The translations under genes and the position numbers were made by a program. Source: JBEKLJ01 sp050010255 (GTDB lineage Bacteria > Acidobacteriota > Terriglobia > Bryobacterales > Bryobacteraceae). From it: 21,940 nucleotides of DNA. This document shows positions 1-6,971 of this stretch, in pieces (position 1 is the stretch's first letter; each line of letters starts with the position of its first letter). The stretch covers positions 1 through 21,940 of the forward strand of contig JBEKLJ010000065.1 in the NCBI GenBank assembly GCA_050010255.1, read 5' to 3'. The notes beneath the pieces were generated by a model. It had not been told where the DNA came from. It worked only from the letters and a program-made list of their open reading frames with translations, and ran no database searches.

Positions 1-1016
1 ATCGTGTCGCCGACCTTCACCCCACCGTTGCTGACGCCGTACAGGTAGGCGTTGAAATCCGTCCCTTCTCTGGGCTTTCCGCGGAAGTCGACCGTATGCG
101 CGACGCCGCTCTGGGTAAAGTACTGCACCCGGTAGGTGGCGTCGTAGCTGCGGTTGATGGCCCAGAAGTAGCCGAGGCCAACCATCTTCCCGCGCCGCGA
201 ACTGTTGCCGATGTTGGGCGTCAGAAAGCCGCTGCGACGCGGTTGCCTCTGCAGAGATTTGTAGAAGAAGGGCGCGTAGAAAATCGGCACCCGCCGCAGC
301 CAGAAGACGCTGCGGTAGGCGATGGCGCGGTCGCCGGGGATCACATCGAAGAGCGGCCCGCGCAGAGTCCACCACGGCGTGGGCATCCGGCAGTCGGTGA
401 TGAAACCATCATGGACGAGGTATTTTTCCTTCAATCGTTCCGCCCACTTGCCCTCGAAATGGAAAGGACTACTTGAACTGAGCAAGTGCGGCCGCGTCGG
501 GAGGGCCAGCGGCGCCGAGCCGCGAACCTGGTAGAACTTCCCGGTCTCCTCAGCCAGGTTGTACTCGGCGCGCTCGGCCCACAGCTCCTCGCCGCCCTCG
601 AAGTGCTGGAGGTAGACATGGCCGCGCGCCTCGGCATATTCGGTGTCCTCGTTGTAGTCGATCTCGTCGGCCCTGATCAGGACCGTGGAGGTCTCCACCT
701 GGGCCATCCCGCGCAGCCGGTACCAAGGCCCCTCCTTGGTCTGCGCTATCGAACGGATCAGCAGCTCGTCGTCGGGCACGTGGTTGGGCGGTTGAACCTT
801 GTACTTGCGGGGCGGACGCGGGCGGGCGGGTCCGCTGGGACGGGACAAGCTGAACTCCGGCGCCGGACCTTCCTGCGCGGGCGCGAAGGGAGCGGGCAGC
901 AAGCAGGCCACCAGCGCCAGTTTGGCCAGAGAGCGCGCGGAATTCCCGTGACAAAATGCCGCGAATATGTTACTTACAGCATGAGAGGAATCGCAGCTTG
1001 GCGTGTCTCTGGCCAA
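1..1016 (-). CDS. lptD: LPS-assembly outer-membrane protein LptD (OstA), N-terminal part, cut by window edge
   Basis: Reading the minus strand from about 1016 to the edge gives roughly 338 codons without a stop. A hydrophobic, alanine-rich signal segment ends near APAQ. It is followed by an OstA/LptA-like jellyroll region (IRADEIDYNEDTEYAEARG) and then the start of the LptD barrel portion (VHDGFITDCRMPTPWW, GDRAIAYRSVFWLRRVPIFY). LptD is the outer-membrane beta-barrel that inserts lipopolysaccharide delivered by LptA into the outer leaflet. Most of the barrel lies outside the window. The start is unsure: no in-frame ATG exists downstream of the TAG at 1026-1028. I chose the TTG at 1014-1016, which has AGGA upstream; a later CTG/GTG in the signal peptide is possible. 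The family call is strong because of the paired OstA and VPI.Y motifs. The gene is divergent from the RDD gene with almost no intergenic space. Confidence 0.85.
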   Translation of the reverse strand, partial: MARDTPSCDSSHAVSNIFAAFCHGNSARSLAKLALVACLLPAPFAPAQEGPAPEFSLSRPSGPARPRPPRKYKVQPPNHVPDDELLIRSIAQTKEGPWYRLRGMAQVETSTVLIRADEIDYNEDTEYAEARGHVYLQHFEGGEELWAERAEYNLAEETGKFYQVRGSAPLALPTRPHLLSSSSPFHFEGKWAERLKEKYLVHDGFITDCRMPTPWWTLRGPLFDVIPGDRAIAYRSVFWLRRVPIFYAPFFYKSLQRQPRRSGFLTPNIGNSSRRGKMVGLGYFWAINRSYDATYRVQYFTQSGVAHTVDFRGKPREGTDFNAYLYGVSNGGVKVGDT

Positions 1017-1022
1017 GCGATC

Positions 1023-1031
1023 ATCCTAGCA
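1023..1031 (-). promoter_or_regulatory. Extended -10 candidate for lptD
   Basis: The minus strand reads TGCTAGGAT, matching an extended -10 (TGnTAnnAT). It lies 6 nt upstream of the TTG chosen as the lptD start and overlaps the ATG of the divergent RDD gene. The same TGCTAnnAT form occurs before the DUF2934 gene and the PEP-CTERM gene. No convincing -35 is visible. If this is the promoter, transcription would begin at or next to the TTG, so either the start codon or the promoter assignment may be wrong. Confidence 0.3.
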
Positions 1032-1864
1032 TGGAGCCTCGGTCGCACTCGGGTAGCCTGGCGTTGAGAGACCTCCACTGCCCGCACTGCGGCTCGCTGA
1101 ACGCCGAGGGCGAGGCGCGGTGCCGCCGTTGCGGCCGCCGCCTGCTGACGACGGTCGCGCGGGCCGGCGGGGGCGACTCGGAGCGGGGCGCCGGCGGCGG
1201 GGGCGAGGCCGGCGCCAGACCCGCGGTGCGGGCCCGTCAGGCGGCGCTGTTCGACGATCGGCCGAAGATCATTCCGATCGAGACGGTCACGCGCCCCCGG
1301 GCGGCGAGGCCGCAGCCACGGCGTCAGGAGCGGTCGCCCGGCGCGCGTGCCGCCATCCGCGCCGCCCAGCAGCCGCTCGACCTGCGCGGGCCTGCGGTCG
1401 CTCGGCCGAAGGCTGTCACCTACGACGCCCCGGTTGCCCGGCCCGGCGTACGATTGAAGGCCGCGGCCTGGGATGCGGTCCTGGTCGCCGCCGGCGTCGC
1501 CGTGGCCGCCGCCGCGTTTCGGTTCCTGGGCGGCGAGTTGATCTGGTCCGGCAAGGCGGTTCTGCCCTCCCTGGTCACCGTGCTCGCGCTGGTCTTCGCC
1601 TACGGGTTGTTCTGGAGCCTGCTGGGGTGCGAGAGCGCCGGGATGCAGTTCATGAAGCTGCGCCTGCTGACATTTGACGGCCAGACGCCCACCTGGGGGC
1701 AGTACGTGGGCCGGTTTCTGCTGACCTGGCTCTCGATCGCCGCGGCCGGGATCGGGCTGATCTGGGTTCTCATCGACGATGAAGCCCTGACTTTTCACGA
1801 CCACGTTTCCAAGACTTTCCCGACCGTTTGGCATCCTCGCCCGACGACCTCCCACCGCTACTAG
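1031..1864 (+). CDS. Zinc-ribbon plus RDD-family membrane protein
   Basis: 277 residues. Residues 17-34 hold two CxxC pairs (CPHC and CRRC), a rubredoxin-like zinc ribbon. A disordered Arg/Gly/Ala/Pro linker follows to about residue 140. The C-terminal RDD domain has RLKAAAWD at its start, three hydrophobic helices (about 148-168, 177-199, 227-249) and the ending DDEALTFHDHVSKT, typical of RDD proteins. RDD proteins are poorly understood inner-membrane proteins sometimes linked to transport or stress; substrate unknown. The frame is open to an ATG at 956, but that would put the start inside the divergent lptD 5' region. The ATG at 1031 sits just before the zinc ribbon and is preferred, although no good Shine-Dalgarno is seen. 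The TAG stop at 1862-1864 is the first part of a repeat element. Confidence 0.78.
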   Translation: MEPRSHSGSLALRDLHCPHCGSLNAEGEARCRRCGRRLLTTVARAGGGDSERGAGGGGEAGARPAVRARQAALFDDRPKIIPIETVTRPRAARPQPRRQERSPGARAAIRAAQQPLDLRGPAVARPKAVTYDAPVARPGVRLKAAAWDAVLVAAGVAVAAAAFRFLGGELIWSGKAVLPSLVTVLALVFAYGLFWSLLGCESAGMQFMKLRLLTFDGQTPTWGQYVGRFLLTWLSIAAAGIGLIWVLIDDEALTFHDHVSKTFPTVWHPRPTTSHRY

Positions 1865-1927
1865 CCCGGTCTTTTCACACCGTTCGAAGCGAGGCGCCGC
1901 GCGAGGCCGGCAGATTCAAGGCGTGCG
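1863..1927 (+). repeat. 65-bp direct repeat, copy 1 (half of the 2425-2600 element)
   Basis: 1863-1927 matches 2425-2489 at 61 of 65 positions; the differences are at 1869, 1874, 1911 and 1924. It begins inside the TAG stop codon of the RDD gene. The two copies are 562 bp apart and bracket the DUF2934 gene with its promoter. Copy 1 has only the left arm of the palindromic element seen at 2425-2600; no right arm follows it. Confidence 0.9.
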
Positions 1928-1971
1928 TGCGGGCGCTGTTTTACACTGTCCGACGCGGGCTCGGCGGTTTC

Positions 1972-1980
1972 TGCTAGAAT
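1972..1980 (+). promoter_or_regulatory. Extended -10 promoter for the DUF2934 gene
   Basis: TGCTAGAAT fits an extended -10. A start site near 1987 would give a leader of about 37 nt holding GAAGGA (2006-2011) before the ATG at 2024. No clear -35 is seen, which is common for extended -10 promoters. Confidence 0.45.
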
Positions 1981-2023
1981 AGGTTCGACCACCCAACTGG
2001 GGAACGAAGGAAACGAACCTAAG

Positions 2024-2311
2024 ATGGCCAGAAAGAACAACGAAGCCAGGTCTCTGGTGTCTGCCGAGGGCGCCGGTGCGGCTGCCTTGACGCACAGAAG
2101 GGCCACTCGGGCCAAGGCGGCCGCGAAGCCGGATCGCGCTGGCGCGAAGAACCAGGCCGTGGCCAAGGAGCCGGCTTGCGAGCACGAGGAAATCGCCGCG
2201 CTCGCTCATTCCTACTGGGAAGCGCGCGGGCGGCAGGGTGGCTGTGCCGAGGAAGACTGGTTCCGCGCCGTCGAGGAAGTGCGCCGCCGCCGGCAGACCT
2301 CGAACCGCTAA
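2024..2311 (+). CDS. Small DUF2934-domain protein
   Basis: 95 residues. The N-terminal half is basic and Ala/Lys/Arg-rich (RRATRAKAAAKPDRAGAK) and probably disordered. Residues about 52-88 match DUF2934: EEIAALAHSYWEARGR, then a short loop, then EEDWFRAVEEVRRR. This motif (helix with YxxWE, then W-x-A-E helix) is widespread in Acidobacteria and Proteobacteria, often in small proteins of unknown function. The basic tail would suit nucleic-acid binding, but that is inference. The start is supported by GAAGGA about 12 nt upstream. The gene stands alone between two direct repeats. Confidence 0.8.
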   Translation: MARKNNEARSLVSAEGAGAAALTHRRATRAKAAAKPDRAGAKNQAVAKEPACEHEEIAALAHSYWEARGRQGGCAEEDWFRAVEEVRRRRQTSNR

Positions 2312-2424
2312 GCCCCAGGCAGCAGGGCCGCCTGAAATCCTAGAGACTCCCCGCCAGGGATTCGGGGACATCCGCGCCTGGGTGCGGCCACTGCTTCGTT
2401 CTCGGTGGCACGCAGGGGTGTCCC
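2312..2424. other. Intergenic spacer before the palindromic element
   Basis: Together with the element at 2425-2600 this makes a 308-bp gap without a gene, between the DUF2934 stop and the convergent lexA stop at 2620. I see no coding sequence and no clear intrinsic terminator in 2312-2424. Confidence 0.6.
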
Positions 2425-2600
2425 AGCCCGATCTTCTCACACCGTTCGAAGCGAGGCGCCGCGCGAGGCCGGTAGATTCAAGGCGCGCGACGGGGTGAGC
2501 CCGCAGGTCCGTAACGGATCGAGGACTCACCCCGAGCGCAACTTGAGAAGATGCCGGCCTCCCGCAAGCCGCAGCCGAAGGCGTGTGAGAAGATCGGGCT
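2425..2600. repeat. 176-bp palindromic MITE-like / BIME-like element
   Basis: The ends are a perfect 18-bp inverted repeat: AGCCCGATCTTCTCACAC at 2425-2442 and its complement at 2583-2600. Imperfect pairing continues inwards; CCGGCCTC and CTTGA of the right arm (about 2541-2565) match the complement of the left arm. The centre holds a second inverted repeat, GGGGTGAG (2492-2499) with CTCACCCC (2526-2533), around TCCG/CGGA. The whole element could fold into one long cruciform or RNA hairpin. It encodes nothing. It lies between the convergent DUF2934 and lexA genes, so it may also act as a terminator. A target-site duplication is not evident. Confidence 0.75.
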
Positions 2601-2619
2601 AGCTCACCACAACGCCACG

Positions 2620-3249
2620 CTAGGCGTACTTGCGCAGCACGGCCAGCACGCGTCCTTGGATCTCCAACTCCGCCAGCGGCACCAGGATGGGCTGCATCCT
2701 TGCGTTGGCCGGTTGGAGCCGCGCGTGCGTGTCCGATTCCCGGTAGAACCGCTTGAGCGTGGTCTCGGTGCCGCGCACCAGGGCCACCACGAGGTCTCCG
2801 TTATGCACCTGCTGCGTGCTCTCCACCAGCACCAGGTCGCCGCTGCAGATGTGATCGTCGATCATTGACTCGCCGCGCACCTCGAGCGCATAGACGTTCT
2901 CGTGGTTGGCGAAATCGCCCAGATCCAGCCGCTCCGTTCCCGCCAGCGACTCCACGGGCGCGCCGGCCGCGATCCGGCCCAGCAGCGGGATCTCCAGCAC
3001 GCCCGGCCCCTGCCTCCGCCGGCGCACGTCCTGGAAGTACTTCGGCGTCAGGTCCAGCGAGCGGCTCTGGTTGAACCCCCGCTTGAGGTAGTGCTTGGTC
3101 TCGAGCGCGCCGATGTGCTTGTGCACGGTCGCGAGCGAGGCCAGTTCTAAGCCGCGTGCGATCTCCTCATAGCTCGGGCTGTAGCCGTGCTCCTCGATGA
3201 ACCCGGCAATGAAGTCCAGCACCTGCTTTTGCCGTTTGGTCAGCGCCAT
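2620..3249 (-). CDS. lexA: LexA repressor, SOS regulator
   Basis: 209 residues from the ATG at 3247-3249 (MALTKRQKQV), the usual LexA length. The longer open frame upstream to 3372 has no homology and would run through the promoter. Residues 1-65 form the winged-helix DNA-binding domain (SPSYEEIARGLEL, then a recognition helix with SLATVHKHIGALE). The self-cleavage bond is Ala95-Gly96 in GRIAAGAPVE. The catalytic dyad is Ser128 (RGESM) and Lys166 (TTLKRFYRE). LexA represses DNA-damage genes and cleaves itself when RecA filaments form. The recognition helix differs from Enterobacteria, so the operator is likely lineage-specific. The neighbours are not obvious SOS genes. There is no Shine-Dalgarno before the ATG; see the promoter entry. 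Confidence 0.95.
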   Translation of the reverse strand: MALTKRQKQVLDFIAGFIEEHGYSPSYEEIARGLELASLATVHKHIGALETKHYLKRGFNQSRSLDLTPKYFQDVRRRRQGPGVLEIPLLGRIAAGAPVESLAGTERLDLGDFANHENVYALEVRGESMIDDHICSGDLVLVESTQQVHNGDLVVALVRGTETTLKRFYRESDTHARLQPANARMQPILVPLAELEIQGRVLAVLRKYA

Positions 3250-3251
3250 GC

Positions 3252-3284
3252 TTTTATTCTGGGCGAAGAAAAGGGGAAAGTCAA
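3252..3284 (-). promoter_or_regulatory. lexA promoter with overlapping inverted-repeat operator candidate
   Basis: On the minus strand TTGACT (3284-3279) and CAGAAT (3261-3256) are separated by 17 bp, a sigma70-like spacing. Only 6 nt separate the -10 from the ATG, so the predicted start site falls on the start codon (leaderless mRNA). A 21-bp inverted repeat, TTTTnTTC-n5-GAAnAAAA, covers 3252-3272 and overlaps the -10. Its position suits autorepression by LexA, which is known in many bacteria. The operator identity is inference. Confidence 0.5.
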
Positions 3285-3345
3285 CGTTTTTGTGCGAGCC
3301 CGCTTGCGGACGGATTACGGCCGCACACCTGTCTGTCCCCGCAGC

Positions 3346-3375
3346 TTGACAATGGCCTCCGCCAGCTTCCATAGT
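3346..3375 (+). promoter_or_regulatory. Promoter for the small secreted protein gene
   Basis: A perfect TTGACA (3346-3351), an 18-bp spacer and CATAGT (3370-3375) are visible. The predicted start is about 3382, giving a leader of about 79 nt before the ATG at 3461. It lies about 60 bp from the divergent lexA promoter. Confidence 0.5.
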
Positions 3376-3460
3376 GGGTATGTAGGCGGGCGCTCTCGCT
3401 CCCGGGACTCACTCGGCGGGCAGGCGGCCTAGACCAAAACTCAAAGGGGAAAGAAAAACC

Positions 3461-3799
3461 ATGAAGTCCATTCTGGTTGCGCTGGTTATTCTCGGCCTGG
3501 CGGTCTCGATGTTTGCCGCCGTCGGGACGTGGAAGAACGTTACGCTCATCGATGCGATGTGCGCCGTCAAGATGAAGGACAATCCCGACGCACATACCAC
3601 CGCGTGCGCCCTAAGTTGCGCCGACTCCGGCCTCGGCATTCTGACGGCGGATGGGACCTTCCTGAAGCTCGACGAGACGGGCCAGCAGTTGGCCGTCGCA
3701 GCGCTCAAGGCCACCAAGAAGAAGGATCACCTGCGCGCCACCGTGACCGGCGAGCTTGTCAACGATGTCCTCCAGGTGCAGTCGCTGCATCTCGACTAG
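3461..3799 (+). CDS. Small secreted protein, unknown function, conserved Cys motif
   Basis: 112 residues. The signal peptide is MKSILVALVILGLAVSMFAA, with cleavage likely after the AA. The mature part has three cysteines: C34, and the pair in ACALSCADSGLGILTADG. The end is a strand-rich segment (KKKDHLRATVTGEL...DVLQVQSLHLD). I recall similar short exported proteins in Acidobacteria and Planctomycetes with the C-x-L-x-C-x3-G-x-G pattern followed by TADG and KATKKKDHL, but no function is known to me. It reads like an OB-fold or small-molecule/metal-binding domain; that is inference. AAAGGGG lies about 10 nt upstream of the ATG. The TAG stop is also the start of a degenerate repeat copy. Convergent with tldE. 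Confidence 0.75.
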   Translation: MKSILVALVILGLAVSMFAAVGTWKNVTLIDAMCAVKMKDNPDAHTTACALSCADSGLGILTADGTFLKLDETGQQLAVAALKATKKKDHLRATVTGELVNDVLQVQSLHLD

Positions 3800-3834
3800 G
3801 CCACGTTTCTCACCACCAACATGCTGCGGCGCGC
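3796..3834 (+). repeat. Stop-codon-overlapping repeat, copy 2
   Basis: CTAGGCCACGTTTCTCACC followed 8 nt after the TCAC by TGCTGCGGCGCGC (3822-3834). The same layout and 39-bp length occurs at 14118-14156, after the second APC permease. The TAG is the stop codon of the preceding gene in both cases. Confidence 0.6.
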
Positions 3835-4035
3835 CCCGGCCTGCCGCACGGCTAGCGGCCAGCCGCCTGCTGACGCGCGCGGAGCCCTCGACATGAGTGT
3901 CGAGGCGGCAGGCTGAAGCCCGCGCCACAAGCGTGGCGCTGGCCTTCGCGCGCCTTGTGACATCGCTTAATGCTGTGCGGCCCCCTCATCTCGCCGCGCG
4001 GCGGCTGTGGTGAGAAGAGCGGGCTAGCCCGCGCC
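3835..4035. repeat. Hairpin-rich intergenic mosaic between convergent genes
   Basis: No gene is seen. Hairpins: CCTCGACA-TGAG-TGTCGAGG (3886-3905) and GCGCCAC-AAGC-GTGGCGC (3922-3939). A longer-range pair is CCTGCCGC (3839-3846) with GCGGCAGG (3905-3912). At 4010-4027 an inverted copy of the CTAGCCCG-type repeat end is present (GTGAGAAGAGCGGGCTAG). The block looks like a composite of REP-like dispersed repeats; genome-wide copy number cannot be judged here. Confidence 0.55.
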
Positions 4036-4063
4036 GTAGGGGCCGATCATGATCGGCCCCTAC
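4036..4063. terminator. Perfect 28-bp palindrome at the tldE / small-protein convergence
   Basis: The half-site GTAGGGGCCGATCA is followed directly by its complement, centred at 4049/4050. It lies 24 bp beyond the tldE stop. There is no T-run, so it is either a bidirectional hairpin terminator or a protein-binding palindrome. The same GATCATGATC core with CCC/GGG flanks recurs at 21244-21289, again between convergent gene ends. Confidence 0.5.
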
Positions 4064-4087
4064 CGTGCGGAATCCGCAGGGGCCGAA

Positions 4088-5446
4088 TCAGAATTTCGTC
4101 ACCTCGGTGAAGTTGAATTCCCGCACCTTCAGCGCGGGAACCACCATGTCGAAGGATTCCTCGCCCGAGGTTCGCACGGCCGGCGACATGGCCTCGACGT
4201 TGTTGAGCAGCTCGATCAGGTTCTGGTTGAAGCGCAGGTTCCTGAGTCCGCAGACCAGCCGGCCGCCCTCGATGAGGAACGTGCCGTCGCGGGTCAGGCC
4301 GGTCATGATCTTCTGGTAAGGATCGACCTCGCGGATGTACCACAGCCGCGTGACCAGGATTCCGCGCCCGGTCGAGGCGATCAGGTCCTCGAGTGCGTGC
4401 CCGCCGCCCTCCATCACGATGTTCACCGGGGCTTCGCCCTGCTCGTTCGGCACGGGGAAGCCGTGGCCGGTCGGGGAGACAGACGCGCGGCGGGCCGCCT
4501 GGCGCGAGTAAGCCACCTCCCGCACGACGCCCTTCTCGACCAGCGCGAGCCGCCGCCGCGGCACGCCTTCCCCGTCGAACGGGGGTCCGCACTGAAGCGG
4601 GTGGCAGACATCGTCGGCAATGTTGACGGCCGCGCCGAACAGTTGCGTGCCGAGGCGGCCGGTGAGGAAGCTGCGCTGGTCGCGGATCGCCGTGGCGCTG
4701 AAGTCCGGGAAAAGCTGCCCGGCCAGGTCCCCGGTGGCCGCGGGCTCCAGGATGACGGTGTAGCGGCCGGGCGCGAGCTCCCGGGGGCGCCGCGACAGCG
4801 CGGCCCGCTCGGCGGCGCGCCGCGCCAGCGCGAGCGCGTCGAAAGCGTTCGAGTCCGGCGCGCTGGCCTTGGCCCAGCCCGAGCTGTCCTGGTCCATGGC
4901 CGTGATCGAGAACTGCCCCAGCGTGTCGAAGTAGTAGCAGAACAGGCCGCGGGAGTTCAGGATGGCCTCAACGGATTGGCCGGCCGAGTAGATGCCCGCC
5001 GCCGTCTGGCTGGCCTCCCGCACCAGCGCGATCGCTTCGGCCACAACCCGCGCGCGCTCCTGGGGAGTGCTGCGCGCGGTCGAAAGGCGGTAGCGGTCCA
5101 CCTCGCCATACTCGGCGGGCTCGGCAACCGCCAGCAGCTCGGGATCGGGTTCCACGGCGCGCGCGATCTCGACGGCGTACTCGGCGGCGGCCGAGAGCGA
5201 GTCCGCCTCCAGCCGGTTGGTGGTGGCGCGCGCGGTGCGGCCCCCGATGCGGGCGCGAATCGACACGTAGCGCCGCTCGTCGGCCACGCTCTGGTGAATG
5301 CTGTTGTTGGCAAAGCGCGTGAGCGCCGAGCGGGTGGCGCCGAGCATCACCTCGACCTCTTCGGCCCCGGCCGCAAGGGCGGCGCGCTCGACGCGGCCGA
5401 AGATCTCCCGGCACTGTGCTCGCGACAGCAGCTCGGATTCAGCCAT
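4088..5446 (-). CDS. tldE: TldE/PmbA-type subunit of the TldD-TldE peptidase
   Basis: 452 residues, close to E. coli TldE/PmbA (450). It has the TldD/PmbA fold: an N-terminal domain (EEVEVMLGATRSALTRFANNSIHQS, the usual FANN motif), a middle segment, and a C-terminal domain (GRYTVILEPAATGDL, then GRGILVTRLWYIREVDPYQKIMTGLTRDGTFLIEGG). It lacks the HExxxH motif, as TldE subunits do. In characterised systems TldE and TldD form a heterodimer that degrades unfolded peptides and matures some RiPPs such as microcin B17 in the cytoplasm. It starts 3 nt after the tldD stop, so the two are translationally coupled. Clear call; the substrate in this organism is unknown. Confidence 0.92.
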   Translation of the reverse strand: MAESELLSRAQCREIFGRVERAALAAGAEEVEVMLGATRSALTRFANNSIHQSVADERRYVSIRARIGGRTARATTNRLEADSLSAAAEYAVEIARAVEPDPELLAVAEPAEYGEVDRYRLSTARSTPQERARVVAEAIALVREASQTAAGIYSAGQSVEAILNSRGLFCYYFDTLGQFSITAMDQDSSGWAKASAPDSNAFDALALARRAAERAALSRRPRELAPGRYTVILEPAATGDLAGQLFPDFSATAIRDQRSFLTGRLGTQLFGAAVNIADDVCHPLQCGPPFDGEGVPRRRLALVEKGVVREVAYSRQAARRASVSPTGHGFPVPNEQGEAPVNIVMEGGGHALEDLIASTGRGILVTRLWYIREVDPYQKIMTGLTRDGTFLIEGGRLVCGLRNLRFNQNLIELLNNVEAMSPAVRTSGEESFDMVVPALKVREFNFTEVTKF

Positions 5447-5449
5447 GGT

Positions 5450-6901
5450 TCACCCCGAATACGCCGCGCCGATCCTCACGCGGCGGAAGCGCGCCGGGCT
5501 GGCGCCGTGGCCCGTCCCCATTACCTGCTCGGGCTGTCCCTTGCCGCAGTTCGGCGTTCCCCACAAGACCCAGTGCTCGCGCCCGGCTATGGCCGCGCAG
5601 GAGTTCCAGAACTCGGTCGTGATGCCGCTGTAGCTGGGGTTCTTCAGCATCCGCACCCGCTTGCCCCCGCGAATCTCCCAGCCGATCTCGCAGCCGAACT
5701 GGAAGTTGTAGCGGCGGTCGTCGATCGACCAGCTCCGGTTGGTCTGCAAGTAGATCGCGTCGCCGTCGAAGACCTCCTCCAGCGACTGCTCTCCGGGCAG
5801 CAGGCTCACGTTGGTCATGCGGATGAGCGGCATCCGAGCCCACCCGTCGGCGCGCATGGCCCCGTTCGAGCGCGGCAGGCCGATCCGGGCCGCGGTTTCG
5901 CGTGACGTGAGGTATTCCCTGAAGCGGCCGCTCACGATGAGCGGGGCGCACTGGGCCGGCACGCCCTCGTCGTCGAAGGCGAACGTTCCCAAGCCCGCCC
6001 CATGTTCCAGGCGGGCGTCCGCCACCACGTTCACGATCTCGGAGCCGTACTGGAGCCGGCCGAGATAATCGAGGGTCAGGAAGCTCATGCCGGCGTAGTT
6101 CGCCTCCGAGCCCAGCACGCGGTCGAGCTCCGCCGGGTGGCCGATGGATTCGTGAATCTGCAAGCCGAGCTGCGAGCTGTCCAGGACCAGGTCGAACTCG
6201 CCCTCGGGACACTGATCGGCCGAGTGCAGCGCCACCGCCTCCTCGGCCACGCGCGGCGCGTTCTCTAGCAGCCGCAGCCTCTCCACCATCTCGTACCCGG
6301 CGAGTTGGTACTGCCCCCCGAATGAGTTCGGATAGGACCGTTTCTGAATGTCGTTCCCCCGGAAACTGTGGGCGGCGAACCCCGCGCCGGAGGTGGTGCG
6401 CGACTGCTGGATGCGGCTGCCGAGGGAGGAGGCGAAGAACTGGCGCTCGCGCGTGAACACCATCGACGCCTCCGCCAGTGTCACGCCCTGGTTGCGGCGA
6501 AGCTCGGCGTCGATAGCCAGCAGGAGCTTGAGGTTCTCCTCCACCGGCACGGTGAACGGGTCGATGCGGCAGGGCGAGGTCCACGTCGCCTCGTACTTCT
6601 CCTCCGGCGCCAGGACGACGTCCTTGTCCTTCGCCCCGGCGCTGGCGCGGGCCAGCTCGACGGCCAGAGCGGCGGCGCGCTCGAGGCCTCGGCGGCCCAA
6701 GTCGTCGGTTGCCGCGAAGCCCCAGCAGCCGGCGGCCAGTACCCGGATGCCAGCGCCCACGGACTCCGAGCTCGAGATCGTGCCGGTCTTCCCGTTCTTG
6801 GTGCTGACGTACCGGTCGCGGGTCTCGATCACGCGCACGTCAGCGTAGGACGCGCCTCGGCCGACGGCGGCGTCCAGCGCCTCCTCGGCGATGTGCTTCA
6901 T
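5450..6901 (-). CDS. tldD: TldD metallopeptidase, catalytic subunit
   Basis: 483 residues, matching E. coli TldD (481). The zinc motif HESIGH spans residues 250-255 (HExxxH). A third ligand candidate is Cys452 in GTPNCGKGQP near the C-terminus, as in known TldD structures. The N-terminal part (YADVRVIETRDRYVSTKNGK) matches the family. TldD supplies the active site of the TldD-TldE heterodimer, which cleaves peptides threaded into its internal chamber. The start is MKHIAEEALD. The gene lies 70 bp downstream of the large subtilase on the same strand, so it could be cotranscribed with it; a GCACGCGTGC palindrome (6944-6953) flanked by GCGCT/AGCGC sits in the gap. No RiPP precursor is recognised nearby. 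Confidence 0.93.
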   Translation of the reverse strand: MKHIAEEALDAAVGRGASYADVRVIETRDRYVSTKNGKTGTISSSESVGAGIRVLAAGCWGFAATDDLGRRGLERAAALAVELARASAGAKDKDVVLAPEEKYEATWTSPCRIDPFTVPVEENLKLLLAIDAELRRNQGVTLAEASMVFTRERQFFASSLGSRIQQSRTTSGAGFAAHSFRGNDIQKRSYPNSFGGQYQLAGYEMVERLRLLENAPRVAEEAVALHSADQCPEGEFDLVLDSSQLGLQIHESIGHPAELDRVLGSEANYAGMSFLTLDYLGRLQYGSEIVNVVADARLEHGAGLGTFAFDDEGVPAQCAPLIVSGRFREYLTSRETAARIGLPRSNGAMRADGWARMPLIRMTNVSLLPGEQSLEEVFDGDAIYLQTNRSWSIDDRRYNFQFGCEIGWEIRGGKRVRMLKNPSYSGITTEFWNSCAAIAGREHWVLWGTPNCGKGQPEQVMGTGHGASPARFRRVRIGAAYSG

Positions 6902-6971
6902 GCTTCGATTGTACCGATCCGGCTGCCGTGGCCGGCGCTAACCGCACGCGTGCTGAGCGCTACCCGCGCGG

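Noticed and set aside
3250..3372. 41-residue N-terminal extension of LexA
   Set aside because: It contains the promoter and operator candidate and is not part of the LexA family; the 209-residue form has the normal length.
4049..5905. 618-residue plus-strand open frame
   Set aside because: It lies opposite tldE/tldD, which have clear family motifs. It is a shadow frame in GC-rich DNA with no motif of its own.
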